Assembly (NCBI RefSeq): GCF_041893525.1
Contig: NZ_CP169068.1
Strand: one strand, 5' to 3'
Source of the DNA: Phaeobacter bryozoorum
GTDB taxonomy: Bacteria > Pseudomonadota > Alphaproteobacteria > Rhodobacterales > Rhodobacteraceae
DNA: 64,000 nt
In this document: positions 35,516-43,899 of the stretch, in pieces
Layout: each line of letters begins with the position of its first letter
How positions within the stretch are numbered: the first letter of the stretch is position 1
The notes under the pieces: generated by a model
The model's input: only the letters and a program-made list of their open reading frames with translations
Database searches by the model: none
What the model was told of the DNA's origin: nothing
Position numbers and translations under genes: made by a program

Positions 35516-35592
35516 GGCAAAAACCTTTTGCATCTGGAGACTGGCTCCCTATGTATTGGGAACAGCACGTAAGGGAAAGCCCGAGGTATCCG

Positions 35593-36045
35593 ATGTCCGG
35601 CGAGACTGATCTGATAAAACTCTACTCCGCACGGATCCTGGCCCTGGCCGCCGATATCCCGCATCTGGATCGTCTCGACGCCCCGGATGTTACGGTTAAA
35701 AAACGCTCGCCACTGTGCGGCTCGACCGTGACCGTCGATCTTCGGATCGAGGATGGCGCGATTGTCGGATTTGGTCAGGACGTCAAAGCCTGTGCGCTTG
35801 GCCAGGCCTCGGCGGCGGTTGTCGGCGAGGTCATCCTGGGTCGCACCCTGCCCGAGGTTGAGCGTGCCCGCCAGCAGCTGAAGGCCATGCTGACCGAAGA
35901 TGGCCCGGTTCCGGACGCGCCGTTTGACGGGTTCGAAGTCCTGATCCCCGCCCGCGAGTTCAAGAACCGCCACGCCTCGATCATGCTGGCGCTCGATGCC
36001 ACCTATGAGGCTATGCAGACCCATCAGGAACAGAGCTGCGCCTGA
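35593..36045 (+). CDS. NifU/IscU-like iron-sulfur cluster scaffold protein
   Basis: 150 residues of the NifU N-terminal (IscU) fold. Two of the three cluster cysteines are in place: Cys42 (SPLCGS) and Cys67 (KACALGQAS). The third, usually in an RxxCxLPW-type segment, is replaced: the site reads REFKNRHASIML, and the only later Cys is Cys149 near the end (HQEQSCA). The ligand set may be altered, or the last Cys may substitute. ATG at 35593 has GAGG 7 bases upstream. No isc or suf gene is adjacent. Confidence 0.82.
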   Translation: MSGETDLIKLYSARILALAADIPHLDRLDAPDVTVKKRSPLCGSTVTVDLRIEDGAIVGFGQDVKACALGQASAAVVGEVILGRTLPEVERARQQLKAMLTEDGPVPDAPFDGFEVLIPAREFKNRHASIMLALDATYEAMQTHQEQSCA

Positions 36046-36413
36046 TGGTCGCCTGCCGATCCAGCGTTACAAGTTCAACATGTTGGATCAGTCGCGCACG
36101 CCAACAAGGCAGATCCGCAGTCATGATCCAAGGCCGCCATCTCAGCCGCCGATTGATATGCCTGCCTCACCAGCGCCCGTGACGACAGCCAGAACAACCC
36201 TTCCAAACGGGCCACATGAAAAAACCGCCGCACACCTGACAGGTGGCGGCGGCAGTATGCTCTCTCATGCGGGACCCGAACGGGGCCTGTTGACCTGAGG
36301 CAGGTCGGCCAGACCGGCAGGCAAACCGGGCAGGCTTGGGACAGGCGGCCCCGTCCGGCATAAAGAGTGCGATCAGGAAATCTCAAAAACTCAAGGCTGG
36401 TCGCCCGGCGTCA
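36046..36413. other. Intergenic region downstream of the NifU-like gene and the small LexA-linked gene
   Basis: 368 bases. It contains the terminator at 36211-36252. Left of it, the minus strand has an open stretch (36075-36210) that reads as LFWLSSRALVRQAYQSAAEM without a start or binding site; it may be a gene remnant. No other feature was recognised. Confidence 0.45.
36211..36252 (-). terminator. Terminator of the small membrane peptide gene
   Basis: Minus-strand hairpin CCGCCGCCACCTG / CAGGTGTGCGGCGG (one bulge), then TTTTTTCATGTGGC. The last 18 bases recur exactly at 55582-55599. Confidence 0.8.
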
Positions 36414-36536
36414 TCACAGCAGACCCGGCAGGTGCAACCCCGCGACCAGCATCACAACCAGTGCCGCCGCGCCAATGGCGTCTTGCAACAGTGTCGATTG
36501 GGCATTCTGAACAGTCGTCTTGATTTGGGTCATCAT
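36414..36536 (-). CDS. Small (40-residue) membrane peptide, likely LexA-regulated
   Basis: Reading from ATGATG gives MMTQIKTTVQNAQSTLLQDA followed by one hydrophobic helix (IGAAALVVMLVAGLHLPGLL) and a stop. An ideal AGGAGG lies 7 bases before the ATG, and a good terminator lies 160 bases downstream. Upstream at 36618-36632 is GAAC-N7-GAAC, the alphaproteobacterial LexA box. A single-helix membrane peptide under SOS control recalls Caulobacter SidA (division inhibitor) or enterobacterial TisB (toxin), but no sequence similarity to either was seen. It lies on the same strand as recG, 191 bases beyond it. Function is not known. Confidence 0.7.
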   Translation of the reverse strand: MMTQIKTTVQNAQSTLLQDAIGAAALVVMLVAGLHLPGLL

Positions 36537-36617
36537 GGTGCATCCTCCTGTCTGTCTTGCGCTCGCTCTCTGGCGTGTTGTTGCCTATTTGTTCTCATAT
36601 TCAAACGCGGCTGTAAA

Positions 36618-36652
36618 GAACTTTATGAGAACATTTGCGAACACATGAGAAC
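36618..36652 (-). promoter_or_regulatory. LexA (SOS) box with extra GTTC repeats
   Basis: On the minus strand GTTCTCATAAAGTTC (36632-36618) is an exact GTTC-N7-GTTC. Two more GTTC copies follow upstream at 10-base steps (36639-36642, 36649-36652). The 9-mer TGTTCTCAT occurs twice here and once inverted at 36590-36598. The box lies about 80 bases before the small peptide gene. Confidence 0.68.
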
Positions 36653-36727
36653 ACGGCGCAAAAACACAAAGCAGCGTCTCGATCATAAGGGCCGCCGCTG
36701 ATGAAGGTTTCAGCTCAGGAAGACGTG

Positions 36728-38818
36728 CTAACCGACAGAAATCAAACGGATCGCCTGATCCTGTTTCATCAGCCACAGAAGAACCCGCGCCGCCTGTCCG
36801 CGCGGGCTGGACAGATCGGGATCGCTGGCCAGCAGGGCCCGCGCGTCGCTTTGTGCAACAGCCATCAACCCGGCCTGACGGTCCAGATCGGCGATGCGGA
36901 ATCGCGGCAGCCCCGATTGTGCGGTGCCGATGACATCGCCCGCACCGCGCATCTCAAGATCGGTTTCGGCAATGCGAAAGCCATCCTCGGTCTCGCGCAG
37001 GATCTCCAACCGTTTCTGGCCGCCCTTGCTGAGCGGCGCCTGATAGAGCAGGAGACAGGTCGAAGCCGCATCCCCGCGCCCGACACGGCCGCGCAGCTGG
37101 TGCAGCTGTGCAAGGCCGAATATCTCGGCCCGCTCGATCACCATGATCGACGCATTGGGCACATTGACTCCGACCTCGATCACCGTTGTGGCCACCAGAA
37201 CCTTGGTCTCTCCAGCCTGAAAGGCAGCCATCGCCGCGTCTTTCTCCGCCGGGGGCATCTGTCCGTGAACCAGCCCGACCACGCCCTCGCCCAGCGTCGC
37301 CCGCAGATGTTTGAACCGCTCCTCGGCGGCGGTCAGATCCATCACCTCGGATTCCTCAACCAGCGGACAGACCCAGTAGCATTGCCGCCCGGCTTCGATG
37401 GCGCCGCGCAGATGGCTGACCACCTCCTGCATCCGCTCGGTGCTGATAACCGCAGTCTTGACCGGTTTGCGACCGGGCGGTTTTTCATCCAGTACCGAAA
37501 CTTCCATATCGCCATATTGCGTCAGCGCCAGCGACCGCGGAATCGGTGTTGCGGTCATCACCAGCACATCCGCGCCTTTGCCCTTTTCCGCCAGCTCCAT
37601 GCGCTGACGCACGCCAAACCGATGCTGTTCGTCGACAATCGCCAGCCGCAGATCCCGAAACACCACATCCGGCTGAAACACCGCATGGGTGCCGACCAGA
37701 ATATGAATGTCCCCCCGCGCCAGCGCCGCGCATTTTGCAGCCCGCTCCCGGCCCTTGTCGCGGCCTGTCAGGAGTTCCAGAACAACGCCTGCGGTTTCCG
37801 CCAGCGGGCGCAGCGCCTCCAGATGCTGACGGGCCAGAATTTCGGTCGGCGCCATCATGACACCCTGCCCGCCTGCTTCAACTGCGACCAGCAAAGCCAT
37901 GAAAGCAACAAGAGTTTTGCCAGCGCCGACATCGCCCTGCAACAGACGGTTCATCCGCGCGCCAGCCGCCATATCGGCGGTGATCTCCGCAATTGCGCGG
38001 GCCTGCGCATTGGTCGGCCGATAGGGCAAGGCCGCAAGCACCCGCGATTGCAACGCCCCGCTGGCTAGGCTGCTGCGCCCCGGCAACGTCCGATCCCGCA
38101 GCCGCGCCAGCGCCAGTGTCAGCTGATGGGCAAACAGCTCATCATAGGCAAGACGTGTCCGACCGGGTGCCTCCGCCGCCAGCGCATCCGGCCCATCGGG
38201 GTTATGCGCAGCGCGCAGCGCCTGCTGCCAGCTTGGCCAGGATTCCTTGGTGATCTGCGAGGGATCTGCCCATTCGGCCAGCTCCGGCAAGCGCGATAGC
38301 GCGCTTTGCGCCGCCTTGAACATGGTTTTCTGCGACACACCATGGGTCAGGTGATAGACCGGCTCAAAATCGGGGATCTCGGCAGCCTCTGCCAGCGGCA
38401 GCATATGGTCAGGGTGCACCATCTGCGCCATGCCATCAAACAGTTCCAGTTTGCCCGACACCACCCGGCGCGCCCCCTCCGGCAGCTGGGCCTCCAGATA
38501 GCGGCTGCGACCGTGGAAAAATACCAGCTGGAATTCCTCCTCGGCGTCGCTCACCTGGATCCGGTAGGCGCCCCCCTTGTTCCGCGCCGGCCGATGCGCG
38601 CCGATGGTCACCGCAACCGTTGCAACCGTGGGAAAATCAAGCCCGCGAATACTGTCGCGCCGCCGTCGATCCACCACCGAATAAGGCAGCGAAAACAACA
38701 TGTCACGCGGCGTTTCTATATCAATCTGCGCAAAATGCTGCGCCGTCTTCGGGCCGATACCCTGAAGCGTTTCCAACCCGGCAAACAGCGGGAAGAGGAT
38801 CTCTGGTCTGCCGCTCAT
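36728..38818 (-). CDS. recG: ATP-dependent DNA helicase RecG
   Basis: Branch-migration helicase for stalled forks and recombination intermediates. 696 residues, normal size. N-terminal wedge domain with LQGIGPKTAQHF, then helicase motifs: Walker A LLQGDVGAGKTLVAF, Walker B AIVDEQHRFGVRQR, motif III MTATPIPRSLALTQYG, motif V VATTVIEVGVNVPNAS and motif VI QLRGRVGRG. ATG overlaps the ligA stop by 4 bases. Products act on replication forks, as does LigA. Confidence 0.95.
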   Translation of the reverse strand: MSGRPEILFPLFAGLETLQGIGPKTAQHFAQIDIETPRDMLFSLPYSVVDRRRRDSIRGLDFPTVATVAVTIGAHRPARNKGGAYRIQVSDAEEEFQLVFFHGRSRYLEAQLPEGARRVVSGKLELFDGMAQMVHPDHMLPLAEAAEIPDFEPVYHLTHGVSQKTMFKAAQSALSRLPELAEWADPSQITKESWPSWQQALRAAHNPDGPDALAAEAPGRTRLAYDELFAHQLTLALARLRDRTLPGRSSLASGALQSRVLAALPYRPTNAQARAIAEITADMAAGARMNRLLQGDVGAGKTLVAFMALLVAVEAGGQGVMMAPTEILARQHLEALRPLAETAGVVLELLTGRDKGRERAAKCAALARGDIHILVGTHAVFQPDVVFRDLRLAIVDEQHRFGVRQRMELAEKGKGADVLVMTATPIPRSLALTQYGDMEVSVLDEKPPGRKPVKTAVISTERMQEVVSHLRGAIEAGRQCYWVCPLVEESEVMDLTAAEERFKHLRATLGEGVVGLVHGQMPPAEKDAAMAAFQAGETKVLVATTVIEVGVNVPNASIMVIERAEIFGLAQLHQLRGRVGRGDAASTCLLLYQAPLSKGGQKRLEILRETEDGFRIAETDLEMRGAGDVIGTAQSGLPRFRIADLDRQAGLMAVAQSDARALLASDPDLSSPRGQAARVLLWLMKQDQAIRLISVG

Positions 38819-41072
38819 GCGCCCGCAATCAGTTCCAGCCAGCCGTCTTCGTCGAGGATCCGCACGCCAAGATCGCGAGCCTTCTGCTCCTTTGACCCCG
38901 CACCGGGACCTGCGACCAGAATATCCGTCTTTTTCGACACCGAGCCGGCCACCTTCGCCCCCAGGGCTTCGGCGCGTGCCTTAGCTTCGGCGCGGGTCAT
39001 TTTCTCCAGCGTTCCGGTAAAGACCACCGTCAGGCCGGTGACCGGGCTGTCGTTCTTAGGGGCTTCGGGCGGAATGATCGTCAGATGGCCGCGCAAGGCG
39101 TCGAAGGCCGCCCGCTCATCGCTATTGGCAAAAGCATCGGAAAGCGACAGACCCAGCGTTGCGCCAATGCCGTCGATCCCGATCAGATCCTCCCATGCCG
39201 CGGCGGCCTCCGCAGGCACGTTCAGCGCCGCAATGGCCCGGTCTCGCGCTTCCTTGATGCGGGCGCGACGGCCCTGCTGGGCTGCTGCAACCCGCTCGGC
39301 CTCCTCGGCCCCATCCGCTGCGCGCTGCGCCAGGGCGGCCGGGCGGGCCAGATCAACAGCCGCCGCCATCGCGTCCCAATCCGCATAATGCAGCGCCAGA
39401 TCGCGCGCGCCGACCTCGCCCACGTGGCGAATGCCAAGACCAAAGATCAGCCGGGCCAGCGCGATGTTGCGCTTCTCGTCAATCGCGGCGAAGAGGTTGG
39501 CGGCAGAGGTCTCGCCCCAGCCATCGCGGTTTTTCAACTTGGCCAGATTTGCACATCCCGCGCCTGAAGGGTAAAGATATCGGCCGGCGTTTTGATCGCC
39601 AGACCCGCGTCACTGTAAAAGGCTTCGATCTGCTTGGCGCCCAGACCTTCGATATCGAAAGCCTTGCGCGAGACAAAATGCTTCAGCTTCTCAACCGCTT
39701 GTGCCGGACAGATCAAGCCGCCGGTACAGCGTCGCACCGCGTCGCCTTCCTCACGCACGGCCGGGCTGCCACATTCCGGGCAAACGGTCGGAAAGGCGAA
39801 GGCAACCGCGCTCTCGGGACGTTTGGACAGATCCACATCGGCAATCTTCGGGATCACATCCCCGGCGCGGTAGACCTGAACCCAGTCGGCGACCCGGATA
39901 TCCTTGCCGTCGCGGATCTCTTCGCCCTTGGAATCCAGCCCGGCGATATAATCCTCATTGTGCAGCGTCGCATTGGAGACAACAACGCCGCCCACCGTCA
40001 CCGGCTGCAACCGCGCCACCGGGCTGAGTGCGCCGGTCCGTCCAACCTGAATGTCGATGCCCTCCAGCCGCGTCCAGGCCAGTTCAGCCGGAAATTTATG
40101 CGCAATCGCCCATCGCGGGGTGGTTGAGCGGAAGCCGAGACGGTCCTGCAAGGCCAGCGCATCCACTTTGTAAACCACGCCGTCGATATCGTAGCCAAGC
40201 GTCGCCCGCTGTTCCTCGATCAGGCGATAATGCGCAATCAGCTCGGTTGTGCCCTTGCAATATTTGGTCAGCGGGTTGGTCTGAAAGCCCATGCCCTTCA
40301 GGCGTTCAAGCGCTGAAAACTGCGTATCGGCGAGCGGCTCCGACAGCTCGCCCCAGCTGTAGGCAAAAAAGCGCAGCGGCCGCGACCGGGTGATTTCAGC
40401 GTTCAGCTGCCGCAGGGATCCCGCCGCCGCATTGCGCGGATTGGCGAAGGTTTTGCCACCCTGTGCGGCGTGCCGATCATTCAGCGCCGTAAAATCCGCA
40501 TGGCTCATGTAGACCTCGCCGCGCACCTCAAGCACAGCCGGAGCATCGTCGATCCGCTGCGGAATATCGGCAATGGTCAGGGCGTTTTCGGTGACATTCT
40601 CCCCCACCGCCCCGTCGCCACGGGTGGCCGCATGGATCAGCCTGCCCGCTTCATAGCGCAGCGACAGCGACAGCCCGTCGATCTTCGGCTCCGCCGTATA
40701 GGCCAGCGGGTCCTCGGCGCCGAGGCCGAGATATTTGCGCAGACCTTTGTCGAAATCGCGCACGTCCTCGTCGTCAAAGGCGTTGCCCAGCGACATCATC
40801 CGCTGTGCATGGGTGATCTTGCCAAAGCCGGAGGCTATTGGCGCACCAACCGTCTCCAGCTCGGTTGCGATCTCAGCCAGATCGGGAAATTGCTCCGCCA
40901 GCGCGCGGTAGCGGCGTTTCTTAGCGTCATATTCCGCATCGCTGATCTCGGGATCGTCGGCCTGATGATAGGCAAGATCGGCGGCGCGCAACTGCTCCTG
41001 CAACGCCATAAATTCGCGGCGCGCCTGATCCTTGGTCAAACCGTTCAAATCGCTGTTGCCTGACTGTGTCAC
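38815..41072 (-). CDS. ligA: NAD-dependent DNA ligase LigA, one-base frameshift in this sequence
   Basis: Seals nicks during replication; normally essential. Reading from GTG at 41072 (GAGGCGACAGAC upstream) gives the adenylation domain with Lys130 in AEPKIDG, the OB fold, and the Cys4 zinc finger (CPECGSP, CTGGLICPAQ), then stops after ARDVQIWPS at 39534. The rest (NLAKLKNRDGWGETSAANL onward: HhH and BRCT domains to 38815) is in the next frame. Adding one T to the TTT run at 39548-39550 restores ARDVQNLAKLKNRDGWG and one protein of about 752 residues, normal for Rhodobacterales. A sequencing error is the most likely cause. Overlaps recG by 4 bases. Confidence 0.9.
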
Positions 41073-41151
41073 GTCTGTCGCCTCGCTTTATCTTAGCTAG
41101 GTGATAGGACGGTGACGCCATCGCGTCCAGCCACAGCGCAGGTGGCAGACG

Positions 41152-41175
41152 TGAAAAATCCCGCCGTAGCGGGAT
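41152..41175 (-). terminator. Rho-independent terminator after ctrA
   Basis: Minus-strand stem ATCCCGC / GCGGGAT with loop TACG, then TTTTTC. Confidence 0.85.
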
Positions 41176-41211
41176 CGTTCGGGAACCGGGTGAGATGAAG
41201 GTCGCCCCGGA

Positions 41212-41931
41212 TCAGGCGCCAACAGCCATCCGGTGACCACCAGTCAGCTGATCGTCCTGCGGATCGCGCAGCACATAGCCGCGGCCCCAGACTGTTTCGA
41301 TGTAGTTATCGCCACCTGTCGCCGTGCTCAACTTCTTGCGCAGCTTGCAGATAAAGACGTCGATAATCTTCAGCTCGGGCTCATCCATGCCGCCATAGAG
41401 ATGGTTCAGGAACATCTCCTTGGTCAATGTGGTGCCCTTGCGCAGGCTCAGCAGCTCCAGCATCTGGTATTCCTTGCCGGTGAGATGCACGGCCTTGCCT
41501 GCAACTTCCACCGTCTTGGCATCCAGATTGACCGAAATCTTGCCGGTGTTGATAATCGACTGCGAATGCCCCTTGGAGCGGCGGATGATGGCGTGAATAC
41601 GGGCCACCAGTTCCTCGCGATGGAAGGGTTTGGTCAGATAATCATCGGCGCCAAAGCCAAAGCCCTTGATCTTGTTTTCGGTGTCATCTGCACCGGACAG
41701 GATCAGAATGGGCGTCTCGATACGGGCCATGCGCAGCTGCCGCAGCACCTCGTGGCCGTTCATATCGGGTAGGTTAAGATCCAGCAGGATCAGATCGTAA
41801 TCATAGAGTTTAGCAAGATCGATCCCCTCTTCGCCGAGATCGGTCGAATAAACGTTGAGGTTGGCATGAGTTAGCATCAACTCAATGCTCTTCGCCGTTG
41901 TTGGATCATCCTCAACAAGAAGAATGCGCAT
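41212..41931 (-). CDS. ctrA: Cell-cycle response regulator CtrA
   Basis: OmpR-type master regulator of alphaproteobacteria; in Rhodobacterales it controls motility and gene-transfer-agent genes and is usually not essential. 239 residues. Receiver domain with phospho-acceptor Asp51 (LLDLNLPD), the acid pocket EDD at 7-9, and KPF at about 105. C-terminal winged helix with LTGKEYQMLELL, DEPELKIIDVFICKLRKKL and ETVWGRGYVL, which is nearly invariant in CtrA. Its own TTAA-type boxes lie just upstream, and sciP, encoding its inhibitor, is the next gene upstream. Confidence 0.96.
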   Translation of the reverse strand: MRILLVEDDPTTAKSIELMLTHANLNVYSTDLGEEGIDLAKLYDYDLILLDLNLPDMNGHEVLRQLRMARIETPILILSGADDTENKIKGFGFGADDYLTKPFHREELVARIHAIIRRSKGHSQSIINTGKISVNLDAKTVEVAGKAVHLTGKEYQMLELLSLRKGTTLTKEMFLNHLYGGMDEPELKIIDVFICKLRKKLSTATGGDNYIETVWGRGYVLRDPQDDQLTGGHRMAVGA

Positions 41932-41970
41932 ATTATTTTCTCCGCCTGTACACTGTTTCCCTCAGGTCGA

Positions 41971-42019
41971 ATTAACCTTGGTGGAAAAAAGTTAATGGCC
42001 CGTTACCATGATGGTTAAT
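41971..42019. promoter_or_regulatory. CtrA-type binding sites upstream of ctrA
   Basis: TTAA half-sites at 41972, 41992 and 42015. TTAATGGCCCGTTACC (41992-42007) is TTAA-N7-TTAC, one base from the CtrA consensus TTAA-N7-TTAA. This indicates autoregulation of ctrA. Confidence 0.55.
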
Positions 42020-42056
42020 TTGCGCGTTCACCTCAAGTCTGAATGATTTTTTTGCG

Positions 42057-42335
42057 TCAGGATTTACGATAGTCTTTGAGACGGGTGGCTTTCAGGGCGT
42101 CCTCGCCAAAGTCCGCAACAGCGGAAACCCAGCTGCGAAACTCCTCTTCGGAGAGGCTGTATCTGCGCAATGCCTCGCTTTGCGGGATCAAGCCGTAGAG
42201 GACTCCGCGCACAACCGCCGCCTTGCGTGAGGCCACCCAGCGCCGCGTGGTCTTTGGCGGCAGATCCGCGCGCGTCATCACCGTGCCATCCGGCAGGGTC
42301 ACAGCGCGCGGGCCATCGACTTTCTTCAAGAACAT
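42057..42335 (-). CDS. sciP: CtrA inhibitor SciP (DUF1153 family)
   Basis: 92-residue helix-turn-helix protein that in Caulobacter binds CtrA and stops it activating promoters. The family core is clear: DGTVMTRADLPPKTTRRWVASRKAAVV, then the SEALRRYSLSEEEFRSW helix and LKATRLKDYR at the end (read in parts). ATG at 42335 follows AAGGAAG at 5 bases; an ATG at 42359 has none. It sits directly upstream of ctrA on the same strand, with 125 bases between that contain CtrA-type boxes. Confidence 0.9.
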   Translation of the reverse strand: MFLKKVDGPRAVTLPDGTVMTRADLPPKTTRRWVASRKAAVVRGVLYGLIPQSEALRRYSLSEEEFRSWVSAVADFGEDALKATRLKDYRKS

Positions 42336-42484
42336 CTTTTCTTCCTTCGTGTGGAGCATAGAAATTGGTCCGTCCCCACATTTCGCGCAAACGCCTTAAG
42401 GAGGGGTGAACCTGCCCCCTTGAGGATCATTAGGATTTTCCTATATTCTGCGGTGTCTTTCCCACATATCCGAGGAGTCGCCTG

Positions 42485-43630
42485 ATGGCGCAGGATGCCA
42501 ATCCCCAACTGAATTCGCTTGGCTTTGCCAAACCACCGTCGGAGACGCGGGTGGTTGTCGCCATGTCGGGTGGCGTCGACAGCTCTGTTGTTGCTGCACA
42601 TTTGGCCGATGAAGGCTATGATGTTGTGGGCGTGACGCTACAGCTCTACGACCATGGTGCGGCGCTTGCAAAGAAAGGCGCCTGCTGTGCGGGGATCGAT
42701 ATCCATGATGCGCGCCGAGTTGCCGAAGAGCGCGGCTTTCCGCATTACGTGCTGGATTATGAGAACATTTTTAAGGATGCGGTGATCGATGAGTTCGCCG
42801 ACAGCTATCTGGCTGGCGCAACCCCGGTACCCTGTATCCGCTGCAACGAACGGGTCAAGTTCAAGGATCTGCTGGAAACCGCCCGCGATCTGGAAGCCGA
42901 CTGCATGGCCACCGGCCACTATATCCAGCGCAAGGATGGGCCAAACGGGCCCGAGCTGCATTCGGCCGAGGATGCCAACCGCGACCAGAGCTATTTCCTG
43001 TTCTCCACCACCCCCGAGCAGCTGGACTATCTGCGATTCCCGCTGGGACATCTGCCGTCAAAGGACGCCACCCGCGAGATGGCGGCACAATATGGTCTGG
43101 CGGTGGCCGATAAACCCGACAGCCAAGACATCTGCTTTGTTCCCAATGGTGATTATGCCAGCGTGATCGAGAAACTGCGCCCCGGCGCGGCGGAGCCGGG
43201 GGACATCGTTCATGCCGATGGCCGGGTGCTCGGCCGTCACAACGGTGTCATCCACTACACCATCGGCCAGCGTCGCGGCCTCGGCATCGGCGGGCTGAGC
43301 GAACCGCTTTATGTGGTGAAACTGGATGTGGACAAGAAACAGGTCGTCGTTGGGCCCAAGGACTTGCTGGCCACCCGCACCATCCCGGTGCGGGAAATCA
43401 ACTGGCTCGGCGATGAGCCTTTCACCAGCCGCGACGAATGGCATCTGAAGGTCAAGGTCCGCTCGACCCGGCCCCCGCGCGATGCGGTGATCCGTCCGAT
43501 CTCGGAGACCGAAGCCGAGGTCGAACTGCTGACCCCGGAAGAGGGTATTTCCCCCGGACAGGCCTGCGTGTTCTATGCTGAGGAGGGCAGCCGTATCTTT
43601 GGCGGCGGCTGGATCTGGCGCGGCTACTGA
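42485..43630 (+). CDS. mnmA: tRNA-specific 2-thiouridylase MnmA
   Basis: Thiolates uridine 34 of Lys, Glu and Gln tRNAs. 381 residues. PP-loop SGGVDSS at 28-34, catalytic Cys in PVPCIRCNERVKF, second active Cys in DSQDICFVPNGDY, and the C-terminal domain with HYTIGQRRGLGIGG. GAGGAG lies 7 bases before the ATG. Divergent from sciP. Confidence 0.95.
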   Translation: MAQDANPQLNSLGFAKPPSETRVVVAMSGGVDSSVVAAHLADEGYDVVGVTLQLYDHGAALAKKGACCAGIDIHDARRVAEERGFPHYVLDYENIFKDAVIDEFADSYLAGATPVPCIRCNERVKFKDLLETARDLEADCMATGHYIQRKDGPNGPELHSAEDANRDQSYFLFSTTPEQLDYLRFPLGHLPSKDATREMAAQYGLAVADKPDSQDICFVPNGDYASVIEKLRPGAAEPGDIVHADGRVLGRHNGVIHYTIGQRRGLGIGGLSEPLYVVKLDVDKKQVVVGPKDLLATRTIPVREINWLGDEPFTSRDEWHLKVKVRSTRPPRDAVIRPISETEAEVELLTPEEGISPGQACVFYAEEGSRIFGGGWIWRGY

Positions 43631-43723
43631 CACGGCCAGTAACACGGTGCGTCTGTCAGGGAAGGCGCAGCCTCCGCGCGGGACCCGGCTTGTCCTTGAC
43701 AGACCCTCCCCAAATCCAAAATC

Positions 43724-43764
43724 GAGATAGCGCCTGAGGGCAGACCTGCCCTTAGGCGCATCTC
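43724..43764. terminator. Long imperfect hairpin between mnmA and lpxB
   Basis: GAGATagCGCCTgAGGGCA / TGCCCTtAGGCGcATCTC, about 18 paired bases. There is no strong T-tract on either strand. Position between convergent gene ends suggests a terminator or RNA-stabilising structure. Confidence 0.45.
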
Positions 43765-43870
43765 AGCATAACAAAATCCATCACCACACCACGCCCAACG
43801 GCACATGCTCAGTCACCCGCATTGCGGCGCGCACCGCGCGGGTGCATAGCGCCCGCGCTACGAGAGGCCA

Positions 43871-43897
43871 CCTGCCGGAGGCTCTGCATCCGGCAGG
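43871..43897. other. Hairpin directly after lpxB
   Basis: Perfect 9-base stem CCTGCCGGA / TCCGGCAGG with a 9-base loop, 3 bases after the lpxB stop. No T-tract; it may protect the 3' end of the message. Confidence 0.4.
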
Positions 43898-43899
43898 CT

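Noticed and set aside
36075..36386. 103-codon minus-strand open frame
   Set aside because: It runs through a strong terminator and has no start signal; only a possible remnant is noted.
36701..38068. 455-codon open frame opposite recG
   Set aside because: Shadow frame; recG on the minus strand has all helicase motifs.
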